Below are positions 1-6,087 of a stretch of 9,169 nucleotides of DNA, in pieces. The DNA is taken from assembly GCA_017467985.1 (NCBI GenBank), contig JAFUJY010000190.1, positions 1-9,169 on the forward strand, read 5' to 3'. Under the pieces are notes generated by a model. That model ran no database searches. It was not told where the DNA came from and saw only the letters and a program-made list of their open reading frames with translations. How positions within the stretch are numbered: position 1 is the first letter of the stretch; each line of letters opens with the position of its first letter. Origin of the DNA: Bacillota bacterium. GTDB lineage: Bacteria > Bacillota > Clostridia > Lachnospirales > Bianqueaceae. Both the position numbers and the translations under genes were made by a program.

Positions 1-218
1 ATATTGCCTTTGGTTTTGGGGAGCGGCCCACCGGGGGCTACAGTATCCAGATTGCGGCGGTCAAAGACATGGGCAGCCGCATCATTGTGGAGGCTCACTT
101 GATTGCGCCCAAGGCAGGAGAAGTGGTGAGCCAGAGTATGTCGTATCCGTACATGGTGCTGAAAACCAAGGACACCGGCGCAGAGATTCAGTTTCGACTG
201 AAGGATGCAAATTCGTAA
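1..218 (+). CDS. PrcB C-terminal-like domain protein (3' fragment)
   Basis: Only the last 71 codons are in the window. The reading frame begins at base 3, runs open from the window edge and ends at TAA 216-218. The visible peptide starts IAFGFGERPTGGYSI and contains the GERPTGGY segment, alternating hydrophobic beta strands and a late SYPYMVLK stretch. This resembles the PrcB C-terminal domain, first named from the Treponema PrcA-PrcB-PrtP protease complex and common as a small domain in clostridial lipoproteins and exported proteins. The N-terminus, including any signal peptide or lipobox, lies outside the window, so localisation cannot be judged. It ends 14 bp before the SipL-like gene on the same strand, so the two are probably co-transcribed. 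The domain call rests on motif recognition only. Confidence 0.7.
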   Translation, partial: IAFGFGERPTGGYSIQIAAVKDMGSRIIVEAHLIAPKAGEVVSQSMSYPYMVLKTKDTGAEIQFRLKDANS

Positions 219-232
219 AAAGGAGAGAGAAC

Positions 233-1798
233 ATGGTATTGGAACAGATAAAAGAAGAATGGAATGGGGCGGAAAATATGGAATCCCTCCGGACGCGGAT
301 CGCCGTAAAGGAGGATATTTTGCTGGGAGACGGCAAACCGGACATGGCCCGGGTTTTCCAGGCAGAACTGTCCCCTTGTATCGAAAACAGCGTGCTGGAA
401 AATGGCCGTTTGATGGTCAGCGGCAAAATCTGGGTGGATATTTTATATTTGGCGGAGGGCACGCCCTGGACGGTACATAGCATGCGGTCGCAGATTCCTT
501 TGGAGGCGGTCTTTGAAACAGAGTGCCCCCAGGACACTACCGTTCCCGCCTGCACATTTTCCTACAATGTGGAAGATCTGCGGATGATCCTGCGCAGTAC
601 CCGCAAATTAAACCTGTCTGCCATGGTGGAGTTAACGGCAGAAATCATGTGGAACCAGAAGGTGCCTGTGGTCAGCGGCGTAACCGGGGATGACGACCTG
701 CAGGTGTTGGAGACGGTACGTAATGTATCCCGAAAAGTGGCAGAATGCCGGGAAAAACTGATCGTTAAGGAAGAAATCAAGATCCCGGAGCGCATGGGCA
801 ATATCAGCGAATTGTTGTGGTGGGATGCCTTTTTGTGCAGCAAAGAAGTACAGCTTCTAACTGATCAGGCCATGGTACGGGGGGAACTGGAAGTGTCGAT
901 TTTGTACACCACCGAGGAAAATGACGCAGGCGTACAGCATTTAAAAGAGCGAATCCCCTTCAGCGGTATGCTGGATGGTGTGGGAATCAGTCCGGGTATG
1001 CAATATGAACTGGTACTGCAGCCGGAGAAACCCTTTGTGCGAGTAGGGGCGGATCAGGACGGGGAGCTGCGCCTCTTCGTAACCGAGACCCTGTGCGACT
1101 GCATGGTGCGGGTATATGAAGAACGGGAGGAAAAGTGGATCCGCGACCTGTATATGCCCTCCCACCGTACCCAGAGGGAGGCACAGACGGTCAATATCAG
1201 CGGACCGCTGCGCATGGAATGTGTGGGCTTTCGCACCGATGGAGAGTTGGAGATCCCAGAGAACCTGCCAGATCCCATCCGGGTCTTCTATGTCACAGCC
1301 ATCCCCCATGTGGATGATGTGATGCTGGAAAAAGGAATCCTGCAGGTGGAAGGGGTACTGCACATGGGCGTGTATTTCCAGGCCAGCGAGGAAAGCGGCG
1401 GTGTGTGTGCCTTTTCCGGGCAGATGCCCTTCCAGCACAGTATGAACCTGGGAATGGATGAGGATACCCAGCTGCGGGCTCGGGTACTGGTACAAGAGGC
1501 CTCCGCCAACTGGCAAGGTGCTGGCCGCATGCGGGCCAATGTCCAGTGCCAACTGGAAATCGTGGCAGGCAAAGTTCAGGAGGCAGAGGTTCTGCAGGAT
1601 GTGAGCCTGGCTGCGATGGAAGCTGAAGAACTGGCAAAGATTCCTTCCATGGCGCTGTACATCGTGCAGCCCGGCGACTCGTTGTGGAGCATCGCTAAGG
1701 AATTTAACACCACCGCGGACCGCATTATGGAGCTCAATGAAATAAAAGAAGGGGAAGCACTGCCTGTGGGCAAGTGTTTTGTGATGGTAAAGGCATAA
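233..1798 (+). CDS. sipL: SipL-like spore coat morphogenesis protein (SPOCS/DUF3794 repeats + LysM)
   Basis: This 521-residue protein has three consecutive SPOCS (DUF3794) modules at roughly residues 20-140, 175-295 and 315-445. Each shows the family pattern of beta strands followed by a V.G.L.V.ILY- or V.G.LH.GVYF-type strand. A C-terminal LysM domain follows at about 476-519 (YIVQPGDSLWSIAKEF). This order and length match SipL of Clostridioides difficile, the functional counterpart of Bacillus SpoVID. SipL binds the ATPase SpoIVA through its LysM domain and anchors the coat to the forespore in the mother cell. No signal peptide or membrane segment is seen, as expected for a mother-cell cytoplasmic protein. 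The start at 233 is preceded by AAGGAG at 220-225. The gene lies 14 bp behind the PrcB-like gene and ends just before a terminator. Some clostridia encode several DUF3794 proteins, so strict orthology to SipL is likely but not proven. Confidence 0.82.
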   Translation: MVLEQIKEEWNGAENMESLRTRIAVKEDILLGDGKPDMARVFQAELSPCIENSVLENGRLMVSGKIWVDILYLAEGTPWTVHSMRSQIPLEAVFETECPQDTTVPACTFSYNVEDLRMILRSTRKLNLSAMVELTAEIMWNQKVPVVSGVTGDDDLQVLETVRNVSRKVAECREKLIVKEEIKIPERMGNISELLWWDAFLCSKEVQLLTDQAMVRGELEVSILYTTEENDAGVQHLKERIPFSGMLDGVGISPGMQYELVLQPEKPFVRVGADQDGELRLFVTETLCDCMVRVYEEREEKWIRDLYMPSHRTQREAQTVNISGPLRMECVGFRTDGELEIPENLPDPIRVFYVTAIPHVDDVMLEKGILQVEGVLHMGVYFQASEESGGVCAFSGQMPFQHSMNLGMDEDTQLRARVLVQEASANWQGAGRMRANVQCQLEIVAGKVQEAEVLQDVSLAAMEAEELAKIPSMALYIVQPGDSLWSIAKEFNTTADRIMELNEIKEGEALPVGKCFVMVKA

Positions 1799-1800
1799 AA

Positions 1801-1844
1801 ATGACCGCCTGGGGGGTGGGACTCCCAGGCGGTCATAGTGTTTT
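1801..1844 (+). terminator. Rho-independent terminator after the SipL-like gene
   Basis: A 13-bp perfect stem, ATGACCGCCTGGG (1801-1813) with CCCAGGCGGTCAT (1824-1836), closes a 10-nt loop and is followed a few bases later by TTTT (1841-1844). It begins 2 bp after the TAA stop. The U tract is short and offset, but the GC-rich stem and position are typical of an intrinsic terminator. Confidence 0.82.
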
Positions 1845-1957
1845 GAGGATAATGTACTGTGCCGCAGTATATTTTGGGCGATTTTGTATGGTGGTGTCAT
1901 AGAGTTTGGGCGATTTTATACTGCATCACAGTACATTATCCTCGATTTTATATACTG
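1845..1957. repeat. Array of ~32-bp dyad units with long terminal inverted repeat
   Basis: The outer arms GAGGATAATGTACTGTG (1845-1861) and CACAGTACATTATCCTC (1927-1943) are perfect reverse complements. They extend inward after a 2-bp mismatch by GCAGTATA / TATACTGC, giving 25 of 27 paired positions between 1845-1871 and 1917-1943. The region is also a degenerate tandem array: CGATTTT(G/A)TA begins at 1879, 1911 and 1943, exactly 32 bp apart, and TTTGGGCGATTTT is repeated at 1873-1885 and 1905-1917. Each unit carries a dyad in the same register: TACTG-N5-CAGTA at 1855-1869, a decayed TATGG-N5-TCATA at 1887-1901, and TACTG-N5-CAGTA at 1919-1933. It could be a cluster of operators for a dimeric repressor, a small palindromic intergenic repeat element, or a structured leader for the gene at 2026. 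No coding potential is supported. Confidence 0.75.
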
Positions 1958-2025
1958 AAAAAAGGAAATCGTCGCCAAGTGTCGAATAATAGTAATAACA
2001 ACTATTTTAGCAGGAGGGGTAGAAG

Positions 2026-2277
2026 ATGTTCGAGGGATTAAAAAAGCTAACCATTGTATGCACGATATTGTCGTTGATCAGTACGGTGAGTTTTCTTGTG
2101 GTATGGGCGGTTGGTAGTGGTCGTTATGATGGAGCATTAATTGATATGCTTTGTCTGGGGCTGATATCCGCACTATTTTACTGTTTGACCATTGCGGTAT
2201 GGGTGATCCGAAGGGAGCTTGCAGAGACGCGGGCGGCGACCATAGTAAGAGTAAAAGAAGTGGGGAAGAGAAAATAA
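2026..2277 (+). CDS. Small two-helix membrane protein, unrecognised
   Basis: This 83-residue protein has two hydrophobic segments likely to span the membrane, at residues about 8-30 and 38-61. A short loop (GSGRYDGALID) joins them, and a basic tail (RREL...VKEVGKRK) suggests both termini are cytoplasmic. The start is well supported by AGGAGGGG at 2012-2019, 6 bp before the ATG. I do not recognise a family. It sits 32 bp upstream of another small membrane-associated or exported protein on the same strand, so the two probably form an operon. No convincing -35/-10 pair was found in 1945-2025, and any promoter may lie inside the dyad array just upstream. The region is more A/T-rich than the flanking metabolic genes, in keeping with an accessory island. 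Confidence 0.72.
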   Translation: MFEGLKKLTIVCTILSLISTVSFLVVWAVGSGRYDGALIDMLCLGLISALFYCLTIAVWVIRRELAETRAATIVRVKEVGKRK

Positions 2278-2309
2278 GAGTATAAATTACTTAAGAGGGA
2301 GGTTGTGAC

Positions 2310-2780
2310 ATGGAAAAGAAACAGAGTTCTAAATTCAAAAAAATCATCACCATTATTGTAACTATCTTAGTTCTCAGTCTAATTATCCCCTTGCCGGTTC
2401 CGGTTTCCAGAACGATGGAGGGCATGGCCTGGGAAATTGGGAATGACGGGTATAAAGAAGTGCAGAAGGTGGAGATCAAGGGGATTTATTACTGTTATTT
2501 ACTGCGGAACAATGTGTTCAAAGGCTCCGTTGGTTTTAACAAGGCGCCGGAAAGTCGAGGGTATCAAGTGTCATTTACGTCGAAGAAGCCTTGGAACAAT
2601 TCGGAGGATATTGTTGGAGCAGCATATATGGATCAGATTGATTTTACAGGGCTATTTAGCAAGGTGCTGATCCATGTGACACCAGAGCACGGTGGCGTGT
2701 ATATATCGGCTCCTGCGGCGGAACGGGACGAGGCGATAAAAGTAGCCAATGAAGTGTATGGACATGATGTGTTTGAATGA
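2310..2780 (+). CDS. Membrane-anchored or exported protein of unknown function
   Basis: This 156-residue protein has a lysine-rich start (MEKKQSSKFKK), one strongly hydrophobic segment at about residues 11-31 ending in PLPVPVSR, and a soluble remainder that should lie outside the membrane. There is no lipobox cysteine after the hydrophobic stretch, so it is either an uncleaved anchor or a signal peptide with an unclear cleavage site. The soluble part looks like one small alpha/beta domain: strands around EVQKVEIKGIYYCYLL and GYQVSFTS, then a C-terminal helix (AAERDEAIKVANEVYGHDVF). I recognise no enzymatic motif. GGGAGGT at 2297-2303, 6 bp before the ATG, fixes the start. It follows the two-helix protein by 32 bp and is closed by a hairpin terminator. 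Confidence 0.72.
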   Translation: MEKKQSSKFKKIITIIVTILVLSLIIPLPVPVSRTMEGMAWEIGNDGYKEVQKVEIKGIYYCYLLRNNVFKGSVGFNKAPESRGYQVSFTSKKPWNNSEDIVGAAYMDQIDFTGLFSKVLIHVTPEHGGVYISAPAAERDEAIKVANEVYGHDVFE

Positions 2781-2792
2781 TGAAATAAGTAA

Positions 2793-2832
2793 GGCCCCAT
2801 CGGGAAGTTTCCCGACGGGGCCGATTTGGTTT
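2793..2832. terminator. Bidirectional terminator between convergent genes
   Basis: GGCCCC (2793-2798) pairs with GGGGCC (2817-2822). After one A-C mismatch, TCGGGAA pairs with TTCCCGA around a tiny loop at 2807-2808. On the + strand the stem is followed by GATTTGGTTT. On the minus strand it is followed by TTACTTATTTCATC. Both strands therefore have a T-rich tail, and the element lies between the converging stops at 2780 (+) and 2848 (-). Confidence 0.8.
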
Positions 2833-2847
2833 ATATACCCATGAGTT

Positions 2848-4176
2848 TTACGGATTTGCAAGATAATATTTCGTGTTCTTTCCGTTTCCGGACTGTACCA
2901 ATATACCATTTTCAAGCATGCGTTTCAAAATACGATAAGCAGTTGCAGTACCGACTCCCAGCATTTCTTCCACATCAGCACGAGTGATGGTGTGACTTTC
3001 TGCCAGGTAGTCAAAAATGATTTGCTCGTTTGAATCGGCCGATTTATTGGTTGTGGGCTTTGCAACGGGAGTAACTGTTTCTGTGGGAACGTAGTTAATA
3101 TTGGGCAGAATGATCTTGAATGCGTTGTTGGTGGTTTCGATCTTGGGTGTACAGTTTTGGTCTTTATAAGCATTCATTATTTTTTGTATACCGGTTCCAT
3201 AGGCTTCAATCAGCTCCAAACGATAAAATACATTAGCCAGATTAGGGTTTCTGCAAACTGATACGCCCATCATGATATCATCCAGTTCGATGCCGGGCAG
3301 AAGTCCTCCAATGGATACAAATTCAATTCTGTTGGAATAAATGCTGATAAAGGCACTGGAACGAAAGGCGTAATCACGGTGAACAAGTAAGTTCAAAAGT
3401 GCTTCACGTACGGCAACCTCAGGATAATCTCTTGTATCGATACGACGGAGCTTATCAAAAGTGGCCTGGGTTTGATTGCGGAAATCCACATAATCATAGA
3501 CTTCGTTCATTTGCTGCATAAGCGAACCTGTGAATTCCCGCCGATCTTTAAATAGACTTTGATCCGTGCCCTGGAAGAGGGCAACTTTTATTGTATGCAC
3601 ACATTGGTCAGATAGGAGTAGACCGAGGTTTGTGTACACACCATCCGTGGTCAGTAGTTTTAAGGTTTGTTTTTGTGGTTGTGCAAAAGGAATATTGCGG
3701 GAAGAAAACTCTTTTTCTGTTGCAATAAAAGTCAATTCTTGGTACAAAGACCTCATTTCTTCAAAACTGTCACCATCGGTGTCTTTGATCATCTGGCGGA
3801 TAAAAGAATCGGTTGCCGGTACCGAAGAAGTTCCTTGGCGAACATAGATACCTTCTGGGCGCAGCCCTTTTTTGGCTAAATAATACGGTCTGTTTGTACC
3901 ACGCTGAATATCCACCATAACAACTGCTTTTCCATCAATATCAAGGGATTCATAATGGAGAAACATAGTAATATCAGGTTTGATTGTGTTGCGGACCATA
4001 TTGCTGATCTGCTGTATTGTCTCGTCTGCATTATCAATACCGATAACTTCGCCGTTATCAGCAATACCTATATAGAGCTTTCCACCATTACAATTGGCGA
4101 AAGCGATTACTTCTTGTTTGATGTCCTCGACGACAATTTCTTTTAATTCTATATACTCATTTTCGTGAAAAGTCAT
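2848..4176 (-). CDS. AlbA_2 (Schlafen-like) / GHKL-type ATPase / winged-helix protein
   Basis: This 442-residue protein has three recognisable parts. The N-terminus (about 7-125) is an AlbA_2 or Schlafen AlbA-like putative nucleic-acid-binding domain with ELK at 10-12, FANCNGGKLYIGIADNGEVIG at 26-46 and YVRQGTSSVPAT at 111-122. The middle (about 250-340) resembles an HATPase_c_4 domain, with REALLNLLVHRDY at 257-269 holding the E..xN box and AYGTGIQKI at 325-333 as a glycine-rich nucleotide-lid motif. The C-terminus (about 383-440) is a winged helix (ITRADVEEMLGVGTATAYRILKRMLENGIL), joined by a T/P/K-rich linker. Such COG2865-type proteins are usually annotated as ATP-binding transcriptional regulators, and relatives occur in accessory and defence loci. 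The start at 4176 is set by AGGAGG (4183-4188). Its promoter is embedded in a repeat array that the winged helix could bind, suggesting autoregulation. The molecular target is unknown. Confidence 0.85.
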   Translation of the reverse strand: MTFHENEYIELKEIVVEDIKQEVIAFANCNGGKLYIGIADNGEVIGIDNADETIQQISNMVRNTIKPDITMFLHYESLDIDGKAVVMVDIQRGTNRPYYLAKKGLRPEGIYVRQGTSSVPATDSFIRQMIKDTDGDSFEEMRSLYQELTFIATEKEFSSRNIPFAQPQKQTLKLLTTDGVYTNLGLLLSDQCVHTIKVALFQGTDQSLFKDRREFTGSLMQQMNEVYDYVDFRNQTQATFDKLRRIDTRDYPEVAVREALLNLLVHRDYAFRSSAFISIYSNRIEFVSIGGLLPGIELDDIMMGVSVCRNPNLANVFYRLELIEAYGTGIQKIMNAYKDQNCTPKIETTNNAFKIILPNINYVPTETVTPVAKPTTNKSADSNEQIIFDYLAESHTITRADVEEMLGVGTATAYRILKRMLENGILVQSGNGKNTKYYLANP

Positions 4177-4200
4177 TGCAGATCCTCCTATTACAAAGTT

Positions 4201-4286
4201 ATTCTTTTCATATTATACTCATTCTTTTCATTCTTGTCAACACTTTTGAAAAGAATGAAAAGAATGATGAAAAGAATGAAAAGAAT
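4201..4286. repeat. Seven-copy TGAAAAGAA iteron array around the AlbA_2 promoter
   Basis: The 9-mer TGAAAAGAA occurs on the + strand at 4247-4255, 4256-4264, 4268-4276 and 4277-4285. It occurs on the minus strand at 4202-4210, 4222-4230 and 4231-4239, the last with one A-to-C change. Adjacent pairs form the 19-mer TGAAAAGAATGAAAAGAAT at 4247-4265 and 4268-4286, starting 21 bp apart. The 4221-4239 block is the inverted version with one mismatch, so 4221-4239 and 4247-4265 form a 19-bp inverted repeat with a 7-bp spacer. The placement over the -35 and beside the -10 points to a cooperative operator. Confidence 0.85.
4212..4240 (-). promoter_or_regulatory. Consensus sigma-A promoter of the AlbA_2 gene
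   Basis: On the minus strand, TTGACA (4240-4235) and TATAAT (4217-4212) are separated by exactly 17 bp, a perfect vegetative consensus. Transcription would start near 4205, giving a leader of roughly 30 nt before the ATG at 4176. The -35 hexamer lies inside a repeat unit that differs from the array consensus by one base: TGACAAGAA instead of TGAAAAGAA. A bound repressor should therefore block RNA polymerase directly. Confidence 0.88.
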
Positions 4287-4291
4287 CCGCG

Positions 4292-5104
4292 CTATTTTTT
4301 CAAATACACCGATGGCAGTACTCCCATGTATCGACGAAATGTCCGGGAAAAATAAGACAAATTTTCGTAGCCGCACTCTTCGGCGGCCTCCCTTACGGTG
4401 GCGCCGTCGTAGAGCAGTCGCTGGGCCTGCTGGCAGCGTACCAGGTTGATGTAGTCAAAAACGCTTTGTCCGGTGTAGAGTTTGAACTCCCGGGAGAAGT
4501 GATATTTGCTTAAATTGATGCTCTGGGCCAGCTGCTCCAGAGTCATGGGCTGGGCAAGATGCTGGCGAATGTAGGACAAAACTGTTTTGATGCGCTCCGC
4601 AGCCATCCGGTCGTGGGGGGTATGGGTGGAATCGGTGGAAGAAGCATAGCAGCGACATAACTGCACCAACAGCGACAGAATGTGGCTGCGGGCATCGGCC
4701 GCCTGGTAAGGCTGGTCCTTTGCCAGTAGAATATCAGCGGTTTTAAGGAAAAAATCATACAGGGCAGGATCCTGAACCAAATGGGGAAAGTGCAGGCCGG
4801 ACACAGGGATGCCGTTGGCTTCGCAGAAACGGTTCTCCACAATGAGGCAGTGATAAACAACGGTGGTTTCGGATGTAATCAGATGAATGATATTGGGGGC
4901 GATGACCATGATGCTGCCCTTACAAATGGGGAAGGTCTCGGTGCCGCAGCGCAGTGTCCCTTCGCCGGAGAGGCAGCATAGAAGCTCAATATTTTCGTGC
5001 CAGTTGGCGGTGGTGGGCTGAGCGGGATTGATGGTATCCGTGTGGAAAATAAAGGGCATCAGCTCATCGTCCATGATGTGGGTTTCGTGATAATATTGGG
5101 GCAT
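4292..5104 (-). CDS. AraC-family transcriptional regulator (cupin + AraC HTH)
   Basis: Translation from the ATG at 5104 gives 270 residues. The N-terminus is a cupin-like effector domain (about 15-100, with HENIELLCCLSGEGTLRC at 36-53 and APNIIHLI near 69-76), the type that often senses sugars. The C-terminus (about 168-268) is the double helix-turn-helix DNA-binding domain: LEQLAQSINLSKYHFSREFK, then VREAAEECGYENLSYFSRTF and a closing RRYMGVLPSVYLKK. An in-frame ATG 27 codons upstream at 5185 is rejected because the AAAGGAGGT site (5121-5113) serves 5104 and because the extra peptide matches no cupin start. The gene is divergent from the sugar operon and is its probable local regulator. No clear terminator separates its stop from the AlbA_2 promoter array 6 bp further on, so read-through into that gene is possible. 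Confidence 0.9.
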   Translation of the reverse strand: MPQYYHETHIMDDELMPFIFHTDTINPAQPTTANWHENIELLCCLSGEGTLRCGTETFPICKGSIMVIAPNIIHLITSETTVVYHCLIVENRFCEANGIPVSGLHFPHLVQDPALYDFFLKTADILLAKDQPYQAADARSHILSLLVQLCRCYASSTDSTHTPHDRMAAERIKTVLSYIRQHLAQPMTLEQLAQSINLSKYHFSREFKLYTGQSVFDYINLVRCQQAQRLLYDGATVREAAEECGYENLSYFSRTFRRYMGVLPSVYLKK

Positions 5105-5112
5105 CTGGCGGG

Positions 5113-5121
5113 ACCTCCTTT
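5113..5121 (-). promoter_or_regulatory. Ribosome binding site deciding the AraC gene start
   Basis: On the minus strand AAAGGAGGT lies 8 nt before the ATG at 5104, a near-perfect anti-SD match. It supports the 270-residue form over a 297-residue form starting at 5185, which would start within the -10 hexamer of the proposed promoter, upstream of its transcription start. Confidence 0.85.
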
Positions 5122-5164
5122 CTAAAAATAGCAATATTGTGTTAAAATATATCAATATAAAGGG

Positions 5165-5193
5165 TTGCAATATCCTGGTTCTCATTATAAAAT
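5165..5193 (+). promoter_or_regulatory. Probable sigma-A promoter of the sugar operon
   Basis: TTGCAA (5165-5170) and TAAAAT (5188-5193) are separated by 17 bp on the + strand. The match is weaker than that of the opposing promoter, as expected for an activator-dependent promoter. Its -10 overlaps the -10 of the minus-strand promoter, so the two cannot easily fire together. A (G/T)CAATAT motif overlaps its -35 and two more lie just upstream. Confidence 0.55.
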
Positions 5194-5212
5194 AAAATTA
5201 ACTATTTATCAA
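5184..5212 (-). promoter_or_regulatory. Probable sigma-A promoter of the AraC-family gene
   Basis: On the minus strand TTGATA (5212-5207) and TATAAT (5189-5184) are spaced by 17 bp. Transcription would begin near 5177, leaving a leader of about 70 nt. The -35 overlaps one of the (G/T)CAATAT motifs, which would fit negative autoregulation by the AraC protein. Confidence 0.7.
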
Positions 5213-5215
5213 TAT

Positions 5216-5222
5216 GGAGGTG
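5216..5222 (+). promoter_or_regulatory. Ribosome binding site deciding the first operon gene start
   Basis: GGAGGTG lies 6 nt before the ATG at 5229. An alternative in-frame ATG at 5214 overlaps the beginning of this site and has no ribosome binding site of its own, so it is better read as part of the Shine-Dalgarno than as a start. Confidence 0.8.
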
Positions 5223-5228
5223 CGCGAA

Positions 5229-6083
5229 ATGTATAATTTTCCGATAGGTGTTATGCTGGAGTCCTTCCGGACTGACAGAAGTACGGCAATTAAAAAGGCG
5301 GCGGCCATTGGGGCCAAGGGTATTCAGATGTACGCAACCCAGGGGGAGAACAGCCCTGAGAATCTGAATACGGCAGCCAGAAAGGCTTTGCTGGATGAAA
5401 TCAAGAGCCAGGGCATGGTATTTTCCGCACTATGCGGTGACCTGGGCCGAGGCTTTGGTAATAAAGAATTGAATCCTCAGCTGATTGAGAAGTCCAAGCG
5501 GATCATTGACCTGGCCAAGGATCTGGAGACGGATATCGTGACCACCCACATAGGCGTGGTTCCGGCCGATCCCAATCATGATCGTTATAAGATCATGCAG
5601 GAGGCGTGCTTTGAACTGGCTAATTATGCGGACAGTATCGGTGCTCATTTTGCCATTGAGACCGGTCCCGAGACCTCTGCAGTGCTGAAGAGTTTCCTGG
5701 ACAGCCTGGGTTCCACCGGCGTTGCGGTCAATCTGGACCCGGCTAATCTGCGTATGGTCACCGGTGATGACCCGGTACAGGCAGTGTATAATCTGCAGAA
5801 ATACATCGTACATACCCATGCCAAGGACGGCAACAAGCTGCTGGACGGCAATCCGGAGTATTTGTATCGTGCAGTGCATCCAATTCCGGAGGAAGTGCTG
5901 AAGCAGAAGTATTATGAAGAAGTGCCCCTGGGTACCGGAAGTGTGGACTTCCCCAACTACCTGAAGGCGCTGGAAGACATCGGTTATCGTGGGTTCCTGA
6001 CCATTGAGCGTGAAGTGGGTGCGGATCCTGAAAAGGATATCCGAACTGCAGTGGAATTTTTAAAGAAGACGATGGAGGGCTAA
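5229..6083 (+). CDS. Sugar phosphate isomerase/epimerase-like TIM-barrel protein (first)
   Basis: This 284-residue protein (start at 5229) belongs to the xylose-isomerase-like TIM-barrel / AP-endonuclease-2 superfamily. Alternating barrel strands and helices are visible from IGVMLESF (6-13) to the C-terminus. Expected divalent-metal ligands are present: E144 in FAIETGPE, D170 in VNLDPANL, H197 in VHTHAKD and E260 in FLTIERE. H107 in TTHIG is a further conserved barrel histidine. Members isomerise or epimerise keto sugars, dehydrate inosose, or cleave oxidised sugar derivatives, so the exact reaction cannot be read from the sequence. It is the first gene of a four-gene operon and ends 4 bp before the Gfo/Idh/MocA oxidoreductase. 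That pairing suggests it acts on the oxidised (keto) product. Its length is normal and it appears intact. Confidence 0.88.
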   Translation: MYNFPIGVMLESFRTDRSTAIKKAAAIGAKGIQMYATQGENSPENLNTAARKALLDEIKSQGMVFSALCGDLGRGFGNKELNPQLIEKSKRIIDLAKDLETDIVTTHIGVVPADPNHDRYKIMQEACFELANYADSIGAHFAIETGPETSAVLKSFLDSLGSTGVAVNLDPANLRMVTGDDPVQAVYNLQKYIVHTHAKDGNKLLDGNPEYLYRAVHPIPEEVLKQKYYEEVPLGTGSVDFPNYLKALEDIGYRGFLTIEREVGADPEKDIRTAVEFLKKTMEG

Positions 6084-6087
6084 CACC

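Larger units (their letters stand above)
5131..5215. promoter_or_regulatory. Candidate AraC-protein half-sites, four (G/T)CAATAT copies
   Basis: GCAATAT begins at 5131 and 5167, and TCAATAT begins at 5152 and 5209. All four are on the same strand, at steps of 21, 15 and 42 bp (42 is twice 21). AraC-family regulators commonly bind direct repeats about two helical turns apart next to the -35, and the first two copies sit in that position for the operon promoter. The region is A/T-rich, so chance occurrence of a six-base core cannot be excluded. Confidence 0.5.

Noticed and set aside
941..1900. A 319-codon minus-strand open frame opposite the SipL-like gene
   Set aside because: It is a shadow of a well-supported SPOCS/LysM coding sequence, has a His- and Gln-rich low-complexity translation, and would start inside the dyad array beyond the terminator.
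1845..1957. CRISPR array
   Set aside because: Units are 32 bp end to end with degenerate matches spread over the whole unit. There are no conserved repeats separated by unique spacers, and no cas gene is present.
1859..2041. A 60-codon + strand open frame across the repeat array
   Set aside because: It has no ribosome binding site, its translation is composed of the repeat sequence, and it overlaps the better-supported start at 2026.
4165..4449. A + strand open frame over the iteron array with an RMKR repeat
   Set aside because: The repeat peptide is simply the 9-mer array translated. The frame runs antisense into the AraC gene and has no plausible start signal.
5214..5228. Upstream ATG as the start of the first TIM-barrel gene
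   Set aside because: This ATG is part of the GGAGG ribosome binding site for the ATG at 5229.
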